From: Telmatactis stephensoni
Lineage: Eukaryota; Cnidaria; Anthozoa; Actiniaria; Isophelliidae
Length of the DNA: 64,000 bases
Direction of reading: 5' to 3'
Assembly: GCA_029948255.1 (NCBI GenBank)
Contig: JALIZF010001871.1
Location: 682,001-746,000 of the forward strand
Position 1 is the stretch's first letter. Each line of letters opens with the position of its first letter. Positions 23,501 through 32,380 of this stretch are shown here, in pieces. The notes under the pieces were generated by a model. The model was not told where the DNA came from. It worked only from the letters and a program-made list of their open reading frames with translations, and searched no databases. Made by a program: the position numbers and the translations under genes.

Positions 23501-26500
23501 AGCAGTAATTGATTTGTTAGAGATATGTAACACCTCAAATTATGGAAGTCTTAAGTTTTGATCAACATTCAGATGACTGTAAATGCATTGCAAAGGATCA
23601 TATGATAGACAAAGACATTTTATTGTTTTGACTTAAAAAGTGTTCATATTTGTTTTATAATTTTATTTCATGCATATATAGTCTACCAAAACATAATCTT
23701 CACTCATATTAAAGTATCAATGAAGTTATCATGTTTTTTATAGTATTTCATAATTTTAGTACTTAATTTAGAACTATTTTAGAATATATTCCATGCACTT
23801 CGTTGGAGTGAAAATCACATAATATGCTATTTCTATGTATATGCTATTCATATAATGCGCTATTTCTATGTATATGCTATTCATATAATATGCTATTTCT
23901 ATGTATATGCTATTCATATAATATGTTATTTCTATGCATATGCTATTCATACAATATGTTATTTCTATGTATATGCTATTGGAACCCTATTTACATGTAT
24001 GCCCTATTTGCAACACTATTCATACCATATGCTATTTCTATGCGTATGCTATTCAAACCCTATTTACAAGATATGGTTTGTCTATGTAAAAGCTATTCAA
24101 CTAACACCTCAATTTGTCTTCTACGCATACATAGCTTTCAAATACTATGTAAAGCGTTCCAAATGACTAGCAAAAACATAGCATTTTCTATACAATTTAC
24201 ATAGTATCTGCATAATTGCCATATGCATAGTTTTTAAGTAGTTACAACATATGCTTTACATAGCCTCAGTACACAGCTTTTACATAGGTTTTACATATGT
24301 CTGGTTCTACAAGGGATAATTTCATGTTGCACATTTTTAGTGTTTGTACTTTATTTTAAGGGACTTTAATACATTTCATTAAGTATATCAACTTTTTCAA
24401 GCTGTTTACTAGGGCCAGTTTACATATAGAGTAGTCACACTTAACTTGTGAAAAAGTACAAAAACTAAATAGTACTAAATCCTTTGTTTGCCATTGTTTA
24501 ATAGTGCTATTTAACATTATTTATATTAGCCAGCACAATCATTTCACAGATTAAGTGCAATCACTCTACTAGACATACCTTGTTGAGTTAATTAACTATT
24601 TCAATGTAAATTGTCTGTAAAACTTTGCCACAAAATGTTGTAACATGGTTGTGTGCATCAGGGTCTGAATAAATGTTAGATAACCATGTTTCTTTTATTT
24701 CTTCTCACTGTTTTCCCTTAGAGGTCAGAGAATTAGTCATTCAAGAAGTCAGTTCTTATTTTAAGAAAATGTTTGATTGATATTGGAATGTTCTCAAATT
24801 AAGACAGCTGACTTTTAAATGAAGCTAGAAATAAGTCTTAAATTATGGTGGTTCACTTAAAAACAGCACATCTGCTGGTTTTAAGATATAAGTTTGAAAT
24901 AAGAACTTAATGTCTGAAAATAAGGACATGTAATATAAACAAGAACAATACTCTTAAATTAATCTGTCTTAAAATAAGACTGTTTTGGTCTCCCAGGACA
25001 TTAATTTAAGACCAAATTGCTTATTTTAAGCATTGTACCAGAAACAAGAACATACTCTTAAATTAAAAATAAGACTATTTTGGTCTCTTGCCAGGACATT
25101 AATTTAAGACCAAATTGCTTATTTTAAGCGTTGTACCAGAAACAAGAACATACTCTTAAATTAATCCGTCTTAAAATAAGACTATTTTGGTCTCCTGCCA
25201 GGACATTAATTTAAGACCAACATCTCTTATTTTAAGCGTTTTTCAAAATCTTTGGTTTTAGAGTGGAGGATACGCAAGCAGTCAATAAAACGACAGCTAT
25301 CGAAAGAAAAAATAATAATTTTTATCTTATATGTACTTTTGATATTCCTTATGCAAAGGTTTTTGGTTCTCTATTATTCCAAGACCCTACTAAATGTCCA
25401 TAATGTCTTGCACGAAGTCGATCCATTTCTTTCTCCTCTGTTTGGCCTCCTCTCTTTCGTCATCTTGGAACGGTATTTTAAATAGAGTTGTTCCCGGAGA
25501 TTTAGAGTCTGATCTGTTCAGGCAGTGTTCTATTGCACAACGATAAACCATCTCAAAACTGTTAAAGAATTACTACGATTACTATGATAGAAAATTAAAA
25601 GATACTCGATTTCAGTTCACGCGTTTCTTGCCGCTTGTTTATATTTCTAAGCTAAGACTGGTTTCCAAGTACGCATGCTCCGGGGTCAATGTTGACGTCA
25701 CGGATACCACTCGACCCAGATTACATTTTCACGTCCAACCTGACACAGGCCATCCAATATGGAGTTTTCAAAATTGAATAACTCCCCGCGGATTTATCCA
25801 ATCGGGTGTACAGATATGTCATTTGAAAGCTCTGGATGTCTACAATTTTACAAAATTAGTCCAATCTCAGGGGTTATAGGCACTTTAAGGTTATTTTAAA
25901 GACAAAAATCAAATTTTTCCCAAATTCAAGGACTTTTCAAGGTCAACACATTTTCTAGGACTTTGTAAGGCTTGTATAAACCATGATTTATAATTAGGTT
26001 AGCTGCTTGCATAGCTGGGGGGCAGAGATGGGATTGGGAGAGGATAGCTTGCATAACTGGCTGTTTAGAGGAGGGGAAAATCATCATGGCATCAAATGAG
26101 TCAAAGTATATCCTGTAATATGTACAGAAAATAGGTATTTCAAAAGGAAGAGGAACACATCATCTTTATTTTCTGTTAGCAAGGCCTTTGTGGCCTTGTT
26201 CTCATGTACAAGGCCACCATTTTTGAAAGTCGTCTATAGTCCATTGATCCCAGAGATCAATTCTTAGCCAATCAGATTTACAGTCCACTATTCTTGGCCA
26301 ATTAGATTCCCACTCCTCTAGGGGACAGGAACATTTCAAAAACACAGTCTTTGGGCAGGCAGTTTCTTTTCCACTTTCCCCCTCCCCCTCCCCCTCCTCC
26401 AATCCCCCAATTGCCAGCTATGTGCAGGTTGATGCATTCAACTTAATGTCCACATTCTGGACAAATAGTTTCAATTGGCTTACAGCCCATTGGACAGGCT

Positions 26501-27189
26501 TAATTCTGTTTGGATGATAAAGAACACCTGAGAAAAGTGATCACTTATGTCTGAAACAATATTTCCACAGAGTGAAAATACTATCATTGGTAATTTAGTT
26601 GTTACAATCTAAACTACCATCGCGTGACAGTCAGACTACTTCCGTCACACCACCTGCAATCTCATATTCACGTGATTGATTCCACAACTCGACACGTCTC
26701 GTCGCGTTCATGCACAAAAAACAAATAAAAAATTCTTCTTTGAAAATTGAACAAATACACTTAAAAGCACATTTGCATGCAGTTTGGCTTTCGCATCAAG
26801 ACAAAAATTTATTACATGTAATTACTTACCGGTCGTTCAGGGAAGTTGTGGAATTCTTTGACAAACAATTCTTTCAGCATTTCAGGATCACTCATTACAA
26901 TTGTAGGTTTCCTGCTGAGGAAAAATATGGTAAACAAGCGGCCATATTTCTTGTAGTAGTCATCAAATTGTAAATGCATTTGTCCTTTAAACTTGAACAT
27001 ATCCAAGAAATTCCCAACAAACGGCAATGGAGTCGGTCCTGGAAGGTCTCCTACTGCAGCAACGATGGCAGATCGTCGATAAGGAGCGATTCCCCAGTAA
27101 TAAAGAAAGATTGATATACATGTTAGCACGAGAATAGCCAACCAGTGATCAGATAAAAGAGACAAACACATCTCCACAGACACCGCCAT
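14574..27189 (-). CDS. Cytochrome P450, CYP3-clan-like, complete (5 exons, 513 aa model)
   Basis: Exons on the minus strand: 26830-27189 (start codon at 27189), 18423-18628, 17814-18096, 15455-15758 and 14574-14962. They total 1542 nt with consistent phases. Exon 1 gives an N-terminal membrane anchor (about residues 12-31) and the proline hinge LPGPTPLPFVGNF. The I-helix oxygen-binding motif AGYETTS is at about 319-325, K-helix ESLR at 377-380, PERF at about 431-434 and the haem loop FGQGPRNCIG at about 450-459 with ligand Cys457. These are the landmarks of an ER-bound microsomal P450 monooxygenase; spacing and wording resemble the CYP3/CYP5 group. The substrate cannot be read from sequence. 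A competing acceptor for exon 3 at 18087 breaks the frame, so 18096 was chosen. Intron 1 is 8.2 kb because of nested transposons. A second copy of the last exon is at 63204. Confidence 0.88.
15095..15327. mobile_element. CAG(C/T)GGCGGAT MITE with 5 bp target duplication
   Basis: 233 bp element in P450 intron 4. The left end is CAGCGGCGGAT and the right end ATCCGCCACTG. The target copies GAGTT are at 15090-15094 and 15328-15332. The family also occurs at 51957-52290 and 56894-59321. Five-bp duplications with CAGnGGCGG ends suggest a hAT5-type element, by analogy only. Confidence 0.65.
15836..15990. repeat. Fold-back MITE in P450 intron 3
   Basis: 155 bp palindrome with arms of about 58 bp beginning ACAAATTTTGTTTTGATTTT and containing CTGAGCCGTC and GGGCGGAGCT. 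It lies about 78 bp upstream of the exon 4 acceptor. Confidence 0.8.
15991..16275. repeat. Palindromic MITE, family A (copy 2)
   Basis: Shares its modules and order with the palindrome at 100-570: GTGCGTCTGTACTC, GATGACGTCAACATGTGGTG, the mirrored CACGCCAC block, AATGGAATCTATTTGTTT and CAATCACAGCG. One outer arm is shortened. Located in P450 intron 3. Confidence 0.7.
16277..17183. mobile_element. TIR element with a small ORF and inner palindrome
   Basis: About 0.9 kb bounded by 20 bp inverted repeats (GTTATTGGTCGACTAACCAG on the left; one mismatch on the right). A 75-codon ORF starts at 16316, just inside the left end. It contains CPGPQTILKTHQELLNLQ but has no recognised domain. A second palindrome near 17040-17155 (GGTCTGTACA/TGTACAGACC) sits at the right side. 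Lies in P450 intron 3. Superfamily unknown. Confidence 0.5.
17260..17467. mobile_element. PIF/Harbinger-like MITE (TTA target duplication)
   Basis: 208 bp element with 23 bp TIRs whose ends are GGGACGGACCATTAGAAAAG, perfect on both sides. TTA target copies are at 17257-17259 and 17468-17470. Three-bp TWA targets are the signature of PIF/Harbinger elements. Non-coding, AT-rich interior; in P450 intron 3. Confidence 0.8.
19286..19967 (+). pseudogene. P2X7 cytoplasmic-domain-like gene, frameshifted
   Basis: Exon 1 starts at 19286 and encodes an acidic, Ser-rich N-terminus (SDSESSYSDDSEYNYIPG) followed by KKKEIEENLRKELEARI. After an apparent short intron (acceptor just before 19678), the downstream part reads CSCGHCNVLLLQNAHEAKCC. 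It then shifts by one base to QEIDRCYEACRRED, CITLHPGFRPVSL and KYKTREQLRYKQ. The C-x2-C, CC, CIT-HPGF pattern is that of the zinc-binding cytoplasmic (ballast-like) domain of P2X7 receptors, found as a stand-alone domain in many invertebrate proteins. No channel part is present. One missing C after the CC codons (near 19742) breaks the frame, and stop codons follow AQQF. Pseudogene carried inside the TTAA element. Confidence 0.65.
20498..20797. mobile_element. Harbinger-like MITE inside the CACTA-like element
   Basis: 300 bp. The ends CTACCC and GGGTAG are flanked by TAA at 20495-20497 and 20798-20800. Arms of about 75 bp share GAGCTTTCCTAATTTT, CCTCTAAAGAGAAGGA and GGAAACCTCTGCAAGGATCT. No ORF. 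Confidence 0.7.
21300..21690. repeat. CTATG/CATAG-rich direct repeats (left)
   Basis: Two direct copies of a block of about 105 bp containing CTTATGTATTTTCTATGTAG and ATTGACTATGTGATAA, plus more degenerate pieces. Counterpart of 23820-24300 on the other side of the tRNA array. May be binding-site arrays of the host transposon. Confidence 0.55.
22681..22752 (+). tRNA. tRNA-Thr(GGT)-like gene, array copy 1
   Basis: Folds into a standard 72 nt cloverleaf: acceptor GGCTTCA/TGAAGCC (7 of 7 pairs), D stem GCTC/GAGC, T stem ATGGG/CCCGT with loop TTCGAAT. The anticodon loop CCGGTAT puts GGT at 34-36. The anticodon stem has a 31-39 mismatch (A-C), and position 33 is C where tRNAs carry U. A and B boxes are intact. 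It is directly followed by a hairpin CCCGAA-loop-TTCGGG with TTTTTTT, a natural Pol III stop. Probably a SINE head or pseudo-tRNA, not a working tRNA. Confidence 0.7.
22927..22998 (+). tRNA. tRNA-Thr(GGT)-like gene, array copy 2
   Basis: Same sequence as the copy at 22681, including C33 and the A31-C39 mismatch; 246 bp further on. Confidence 0.7.
23173..23244 (+). tRNA. tRNA-Thr(GGT)-like gene, array copy 3
   Basis: Third identical copy, followed by the same T7 hairpin. The final partial unit stops at 23320, before a fourth tRNA could occur. Confidence 0.7.
23820..24300. repeat. TATGCTATTTCTATG tandem repeats (right)
   Basis: About five direct copies of a 30-31 bp unit TATGCTATTTCTATGTATA at 23823-23980, then looser copies. 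Rich in CATAG/CTATG like 21300-21690. Its short ORFs are repeat artefacts. Confidence 0.65.
26000..26829. other. P450 intron 1, 5' part, no recognised gene
   Basis: Contains a weak relative of the GCTTGCATAGCTGG / TAGCTTGCATAACTGG inverted pair (26000-26070) and short GGCC-rich palindromes near 26180-26215. The sequence after 26440 shows nothing I can name. Confidence 0.4.
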
Positions 27190-27290
27190 GTTGTCACGGA
27201 GGCGAAGTAGTAACTGTAGTAACTGTAAATATAGCTATGACATAATTCCCTCGACATAATTCCCTATGACATAATTCCCTCGCAGCAGCA
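27122..27290 (-). repeat. P450 5'-end duplication, copy 1 (genic)
   Basis: Carries the first codons and 5' flank of the P450. The same sequence follows at 27591-27735 beyond a MITE. Shared text includes CCAACCAGTGATCAGATAAA, AGAGGCGAAGTA-like text and TATAGCTATGACATAATTC. Confidence 0.75.
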
Positions 27291-27295
27291 TGTTA

Positions 27296-27585
27296 TGCAC
27301 TAGTCAATTGAAACCCCCGACCCCCGACCCCCGGGGATAGCGGAGTACTGAACGGGGACGCGACGACTTTTTAACGTGCTTTTAACCGCATGATTGCACC
27401 GGGGGACCGGGAATTTTTTGATACAAGGCAATGCAATTTACAACCAAAACATGTGCATAAGGAACATTTAACAGTGAATATGCCCCTGATTACCGGGGAA
27501 ATATCTCATTTTAACACCAGTCAAATGTTAAATTCCCCGCTATTTCCCGGGGTTCGGGGGGGGGGGGGTTCAATTGACTAGTGCA
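27296..27585. mobile_element. Harbinger-like MITE (TTA target) upstream of the P450
   Basis: 290 bp with TIR TGCACTAGTCAATTGAA on both sides and C/G-rich inner ends (CCCCCGA and TCGGGGGG). TTA copies are at 27293-27295 and 27586-27588. It separates the two copies of the duplicated P450 5' end. Confidence 0.75.
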
Positions 27586-27590
27586 TTATT

Positions 27591-27735
27591 TTAGCACGAG
27601 AATGGCCAACCAGTGATCAGATAAAAGAGACAAACATATCTCCACAGACGTCGCCATGTTGTACGTCACAGAGGCGAAGTACAGTAGTAACAGTAGTAAA
27701 TATAGCTATGACATAATTCTCTCGCAGCTGTCACA
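27591..27735 (-). pseudogene. Duplicated P450 5' end, truncated after 22 codons
   Basis: The minus strand reads ATG at about 27655 and then 22 codons closely matching the P450 start (SVEICLSLLSDHWLAILVL), followed by Lys and a stop at the MITE boundary. Upstream sequence is also duplicated, so it probably contains a copy of the core promoter. If transcription starts here, it would form a short upstream ORF ahead of the true start at 27189. Confidence 0.7.
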
Positions 27736-28015
27736 GGAAGCCCAAGGGTTGAGGGACTTATACAAGAAGAATGGGGGATGCGGAAGTCCATGAAGCATTG
27801 AGAGCTGAATGTTATTATTCCCCATTTAGTTTTTTTTTTACTTCCATCAGACTCATTCTAGCGTGACGGCCAAAGTCTGGACGTATGATAAATACTAGAC
27901 GCTTTTTGGAGCGATATTAGTCCAGGAAAATGGTGCAGTTTTAATGTGGAATTGTTCAAATTTGTGTAACAAGCATGAAATTCGGTATTTTGATAGAGGT
28001 TCATGTCCTGAGTAA

Positions 28016-29085
28016 TTCTGGTGGTGGAGCCACGCCCCAAAATCAATTACTTACTTATTGATATTTTTGGAATTAATTATCTCAGAAACAAAGATAAAGA
28101 GCATCCAATGTTAATACAAAAAGGTGTTATGAAGGATAGTGATAAGGTAGAGTATGCTGAGTAATTTTTGATTGAGAGCCACGCCCCCTAAATGCTACAT
28201 GGAGAACTATAGCTATGGAGTACATTATATATGAAATTGATACAAAAGGGTTTTCCTCTCGTGGTGTCAATGTAAAATCTTGCACATTGTTAAAGGCTTA
28301 GGCCAAAAGTAATTCTAGATATGGAGCTACACCTAAAAATAAGTATACTTTCAAGGGTCTTTCAATTTTATAGTAATGGAATATATTATTAATAAAATCG
28401 ACAAAATATACCTTAAGTTTTAGTGTATAACCGTAATAGTGAAAGCAGTAATAAAATAAATGAATTCAAGATAATATGATTAACATAGAGCTACGCCCTA
28501 TAAAAGTACTTACGGATTAAGAGTTGCAGTTTCTTTCTGCTGCCACTTTTCGTTTAAGTAATCGACTTTTTTATACACATTGATATACATTATACCATAA
28601 CTAAAATTCTGTAAGTACTCTGTTAGGGCGTGGCTTTATGCTTATTACATTTTGAATTCTGTTACCTAGCTTATAAACTAAAACTAAAGGTTTAGTTTGC
28701 TCGATTTTTTAATGATATGCTCCATTGCTATAAAACTGGCAGTACTTGTTTTTAGGTGTGACTCCATATCTAGGATTACTTTGGGCCTAAGCCTTTTTAA
28801 AACATTGTGCAAGATTTCACATTGACACCACGAGAGGAAAACCCTTTTGTATCAATTTCATGTATAATAAAATGTATTCCATAGCTATAGTTCTCCATGT
28901 AGCATTTAGGGGGCGTGGCTGTCAATCAAAAATTACTCAGCATACTCTACCTTATCACTATCCTTCATTACACCTTTTTGTATATACATTACATACTGTT
29001 TAACTTTGTTTCTGAGATAATTAATTCCAAGAATATCGATATGTAAGTAATTGATTTCTGGGCGTGGCTCCACCTCCAAAGCGGG
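28016..29085. repeat. 1.07 kb fold-back element with GGGCGTGGC ends
   Basis: Two arms of about 480 bp mirror each other around a loop near 28520-28605. Landmarks in both arms: GGAGCCACGCCC, GTAGAGTATGCTGAGTAATT, CTACATGGAGAACTATAGCT, ACACCACGAGAGGAAAACCC (or its complement), CTTAGGCC and AAGTACTTACG-like text. Arms are diverged by scattered substitutions and indels. No ORF of note. Confidence 0.8.
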
Positions 29086-29317
29086 AATGCACCTGTGCTT
29101 TGTTGTGTGTGTTTTTGTTTTTTGTTTTTGTTTTCTTATGCTAAATTACTTCACTTTTTTCTATATTTGCTATGTCGTGAACTCATGGAACATTTTTTGC
29201 AATTTCTGCATTTTGGGATAGAATCCATTTTTGTGATTTCTTAAGGAGATAGTCTGTTTCTTGGCTGTTCGTTGTCACAGAGTTCATTTCTTTCTCTAAT
29301 AGATTGTGATAAAAAAA

Positions 29318-29605
29318 TTAACCTCCGAGAAAATCAAATACAACGTTCTTTTGGGTAACTGTACAACCTCTGTAGATGTTCTTTATGCCAGCACTTAGTT
29401 CAGTGTGTATTTTTCTTGCTTGCATGTATATATCTTGTTCTTTCTTCAATGCTTCCAACGCTGCATCCATGCTTTGTTTGTCTATCGCAGCCAAATCACT
29501 TTTACATTTGATAGTTTGTCTTCCCTGAGGAAAGGAGTACTTCACTCCTTTCTTAACTAACTCGTGATATGAAATAACCGCTCCAAAAGTAGAACACACA
29601 CACAC
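29318..29605 (-). other. Unrecognised 95-codon ORF, possible exon or pseudogene
   Basis: The text (GRQTIKCKSDLAAIDKQSMD, ALEALKKEQDIYMQARKIHT) looks protein-like and helical, with little repeat character. No domain recognised. It starts beside a CA/TA dinucleotide tract, and no partner exons are evident. It could be an isolated exon, a retrocopy fragment or chance. Confidence 0.3.
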
Positions 29606-30198
29606 ACATATATATATACATGAACTTTATTTCATCACGAACGTTTTACATGTAGCTGAAATTGCTAATTCCTTCGAGGAAAAAACTAAACTGACGTAAT
29701 GATAACAAAATAACGAGATATTAAAATTCTAGAAGGCCTAAAACCGCTATTATTGATACTTTTATGGCAAAATGTACAGCACAAAGTCATATATAACTCA
29801 TGATTTTTATTATTGTTTGAAAAATATATCATAAAAAGTCAACGCTAAGAGAGAGAATCTAGCAGAGAAATTCAAGCTTTGTTGATTTTGATTAACGGTC
29901 ATTCAGATACCACAGGAAGCCCACACAACTGCTTCCACTAATATAGAGATTAGTAAGCCTGTGGTTATCTGAATCATTTAATTTTAGAATTGAATAGAAT
30001 CAATTCAGAATTACAATTTGTTTTTAATGCTTCGATGAAACAACCCTTTGTACCAGCCGTATCGGTTCAAGAAAAACCCTGCATTCATCAGTAGAGCTTC
30101 TGTTTCGTTCATCTATGTTGTGTTTATGGGGTTATTTCTAGAAGTCTATTTATACGTACGTACAGGACGGTCGGCCATTTTTATTCAACTTTTTTTCA

Positions 30199-30263
30199 AA
30201 TAATTGAATATGACTTTAGCATTAGAGTTGTACAGGTTATTTTCATACCCACGATTCAAGTCA
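30199..30263 (-). pseudogene. Separated 3' end of receptor 1 last exon
   Basis: The minus strand reads DLNRGYEN.LYNSNA, matching the final residues of the intact paralogue (45744-45815). It was cut from the rest of its exon (36623-36945) by the 6.36 kb insertion. Similarity with the paralogue extends downstream (AGGACGGTC block), showing that the whole locus was duplicated. Confidence 0.8.
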
Positions 30264-30867
30264 GTAGTAGGAAAAGGAGAGTTCTGGGACCGGTGCAGCC
30301 GGTACAGCACCCCCCCCCCCCCCCCTCCCCCAGCCCGGCAGGGCGGTACCTCCACTCCTGGGGTATGGGGTACGACCCCTCCCCCTACTAGCCCGGTAGG
30401 GCTACCCCTTTCTGAGGTATGATGAGGTACGATCCCTCCCCCTCGAGCCCGCTAGGGCTACCCCTCTCCCTTTCTGAGGTATGATGGGGTACGAGGGTGG
30501 TACAACGGGGTATCATGGGGTACGAGCGCAGCGAGTTTCCGGTACAGAGATTACGGGGTCGATGATGTCATTGGTGGTGCAATAATCACCAACCGGGTCA
30601 AGCAATTTTCCTCTCTTTTGAATCCTCCTAATTCGTAAATCGTATCATATTAATATATTCTTCTAATTCTTAAATGGTATCCAATTAAAGAAGTAGCTAA
30701 AGTGGCCACAAAGAATCATAGTTTTAGATTTTCTAAACATGCGTGACGGTGCGTGACGGTTACTATTTTAGAAACGGTCACCTGCAAATCTATTGTTTTA
30801 AACTCGTGTTTAAAGTTTGTACAAGAATTAGAAACTAGAATTGGAAGTTCCAGAGTCATTTATTCAA
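30264..30867. repeat. Polinton-like left TIR
   Basis: 604 bp, beginning AGTAGTAGGAAAAGGAGAGT and followed by a C-rich tract and stretches rich in GTACGACCCCTCCCCC and TAGGGCTACCCC. Mirrors 33820-34408 with few differences. Confidence 0.75.
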
Positions 30868-31082
30868 TTCATTCCAAGGGTAAATATTACAATCAAAATT
30901 ATAGATTTAAAATACGTAAGTGTCAGGATCTCATATCGTCGACACTTTATTTTGAGTCACTAGTTTGTTGTGTGACAAGTTTTATGTCTAGAACTTATGC
31001 AAATTTCACCAAACGTTCTGCCTCATTGGTTTACTTAAGGCTCGTTCATTGTTTACACAATTGTCTCAAGAGGTATACATGA

Positions 31083-31280
31083 TTAAATTTTGTTGATTTC
31101 TTCTTGTTGTTGCTGTAGTCCCGTCAATTTCCTTCGACGCATTTGCTCTTTTAAGGGTACACCACCGAACTGCCCACGACCTGACGAAACCCCGTTTTGT
31201 GGTCCCACTTTAAATGTGAGTTCTTTGAACCAGTCAGGATGAGGTGACTTGCATGAAAAGTTGATCCTAACATCACCCAT
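31083..31280 (-). CDS. Small basic protein in the Polinton-like element (65 aa)
   Basis: Downstream of the 271-codon gene on the same strand. Contains MGDVRINFSCKSPHPDWF and a basic, Gln-rich end (KEQMRRRKLTGLQQQQEE). No domain recognised. Kept because it lies in a compact same-strand series inside the element. Confidence 0.4.
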   Translation of the reverse strand: MGDVRINFSCKSPHPDWFKELTFKVGPQNGVSSGRGQFGGVPLKEQMRRRKLTGLQQQQEEINKI

Positions 31281-31507
31281 GATTATTTCAGTTCTTCAAC
31301 CACTCAGTTTTAACCTTTCCGTACGATCGCCTTTGGGTTTGTGACTCGTAAAGTCAGTGGGAGAACAGTTTATACATGAGATCATAAAGAGATAAATAAA
31401 TCACTCTGAACGGTTTCAACACATGTAAATTCAGATCTTGAAAGGTAGTCAGACAAACCACACACAAATTTAGTGTCAAAAGTCCTCATTTATTCACGTT
31501 CTGGATG

Positions 31508-32323
31508 TTACAATTCGCTTTCGGATTCTTCTTGATTGTCATCATGATCATCCATGAGTTTTAATTTCTTGGATTTCAACGACAATTGATGGACTGCATC
31601 ACAGTCTCGACAACGACAAAACTTGACTTTCGTGGTATGATCATCTACGGCAAAGACGTGTGAGCAAATATCGCATTCAACCAGTTGGTCGTCACGACAA
31701 TAGTAACCTTCGCGCCACAGACATCTGGGGCATTGCACTACAGGTATGGAATAGAACGATTTGAAGTCACGGCAGACGTGACACTCTAGGGGTTCATCGT
31801 CTGATTCTAAACTTTCCGGTTCTGAATGCTCCTGTGACTCTAAGCTTTCACTAACACTCTCACTGTCCGACTCTGAAGTTTCTCTTTCAGAGGTTTGGTC
31901 ACTAGTTTCGCTATCTGTCTCGTCCTCTTCCGGTTGCCTGGCAACCAAATCTGCCAGAACCCTGTTGTTACGGATCAGTTTCTTGTCAACACCAATCTCT
32001 GATAATCCTTGAGTGAACGTTTGCAACCCACGAGGTACTTTAACATCCAAATTGTAAGGTAACATGACATACTCAATGAGCTCTGCAATGCTGGTGACAG
32101 GAATTCTTCGCTCATGATACATCATCTCCCCATGGGAGTTCCAGTATAAAATACTTTTCGAAGCTGACAGGGTATGAAGAAATGCGAGCGCCTTTTCTTC
32201 GGGGTTACTCTGGGAGAGTTTCTGCAAAACCTTTTCAATATCATCACCGTCAAAAGTGGCCTCTTCGGTGTAAGAAGCAATACTGTCTTCAGAATCAGTG
32301 GACTCGCTCCGTGCTCTTTTCAT
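31508..32323 (-). CDS. 271-aa acidic protein with Cys-rich zinc-ribbon-like C-terminus
   Basis: Residues 1-60 are acidic and Ser-rich. Residues about 60-125 form a globular-looking part (YWNSHGEMMYHERRIPVTSI, LIEYVMLPYNLDVKVPRGLQ). Residues about 130-175 are Glu/Ser/Asp repeats. The C-terminus has four CxxC pairs (CHVCRD, CPRC, CDIC, CRCRDC) suggesting two zinc sites. The middle segment belongs, from memory, to a family common in cnidarian and molluscan mobile elements; function unknown. Second in a same-strand trio. Confidence 0.6.
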   Translation of the reverse strand: MKRARSESTDSEDSIASYTEEATFDGDDIEKVLQKLSQSNPEEKALAFLHTLSASKSILYWNSHGEMMYHERRIPVTSIAELIEYVMLPYNLDVKVPRGLQTFTQGLSEIGVDKKLIRNNRVLADLVARQPEEDETDSETSDQTSERETSESDSESVSESLESQEHSEPESLESDDEPLECHVCRDFKSFYSIPVVQCPRCLWREGYYCRDDQLVECDICSHVFAVDDHTTKVKFCRCRDCDAVHQLSLKSKKLKLMDDHDDNQEESESEL

Positions 32324-32380
32324 GTTGCTTCCTCAAATGATCAACGTCGAAATGAGCTTCTTCTTTATGGACAGGAATAT

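Larger units (their letters stand above)
20007..25265. mobile_element. CACTA/EnSpm-like non-autonomous transposon, 5.26 kb
   Basis: The left end is CACTCTAAAACCTAAGATTT; the right end is its near-complement (CACTCTAAAACCAAAGATTT when read inward). The 3 bp target copies GAG are at 20004-20006 and 25266-25268. CACT-ends and 2-3 bp targets fit EnSpm/CACTA. Subterminal zones are rich in TCTTAA/TTAAGA (20030-20420 and 24700-25250). Inner zones are rich in CTATG/CATAG (21300-21690 and 23820-24300). No transposase ORF was found. It split the TTAA element just downstream of the P2X7-C-like pseudogene and itself contains two later insertions. Confidence 0.7.
18976..25884. mobile_element. TTAA-flanked DNA transposon with P2X7-C-like cargo
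   Basis: The ends are AGTGCCTATAACCC on the left and GGGGTTATAGGCACT on the right. TTAA copies flank it at 18972-18975 and 25885-25888. A subterminal block GACGTCAA(T/C)ATTGACCCC is mirrored near 19150 and 25690. Removing the later CACTA-like insertion leaves about 1.65 kb. TTAA targets point to Kolobok or piggyBac-type elements; no transposase is visible, so it is non-autonomous. Its only gene-like content is the pseudogene at 19286-19967. It lies in P450 intron 1. Confidence 0.7.
18665..25985. mobile_element. Outermost layer of the intron stack: GTTCGTACA-ended element (tentative)
   Basis: The left end reads ATGGTTCGTACAA followed by GTTTTCAAGGACTTTTAAGG. The right end mirrors this as CAAGGACTTTTCAAGG ... 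TTGTATAAACCAT. If these are the two ends of one element, everything at 18976-25884 was inserted into it. The TIR match is imperfect and I find no clear target duplication, so this layer is the least certain. Confidence 0.45.

Noticed and set aside
23820..24300. CRISPR-like array (about 31 bp repeats)
   Set aside because: Units abut directly and degenerate gradually, with no spacers; the genome is eukaryotic.
25252..25485. 77-codon hydrophobic ORF as a membrane protein
   Set aside because: Its start lies in the right TIR of the CACTA-like element and it crosses the transposon boundary; no homologue recognised.
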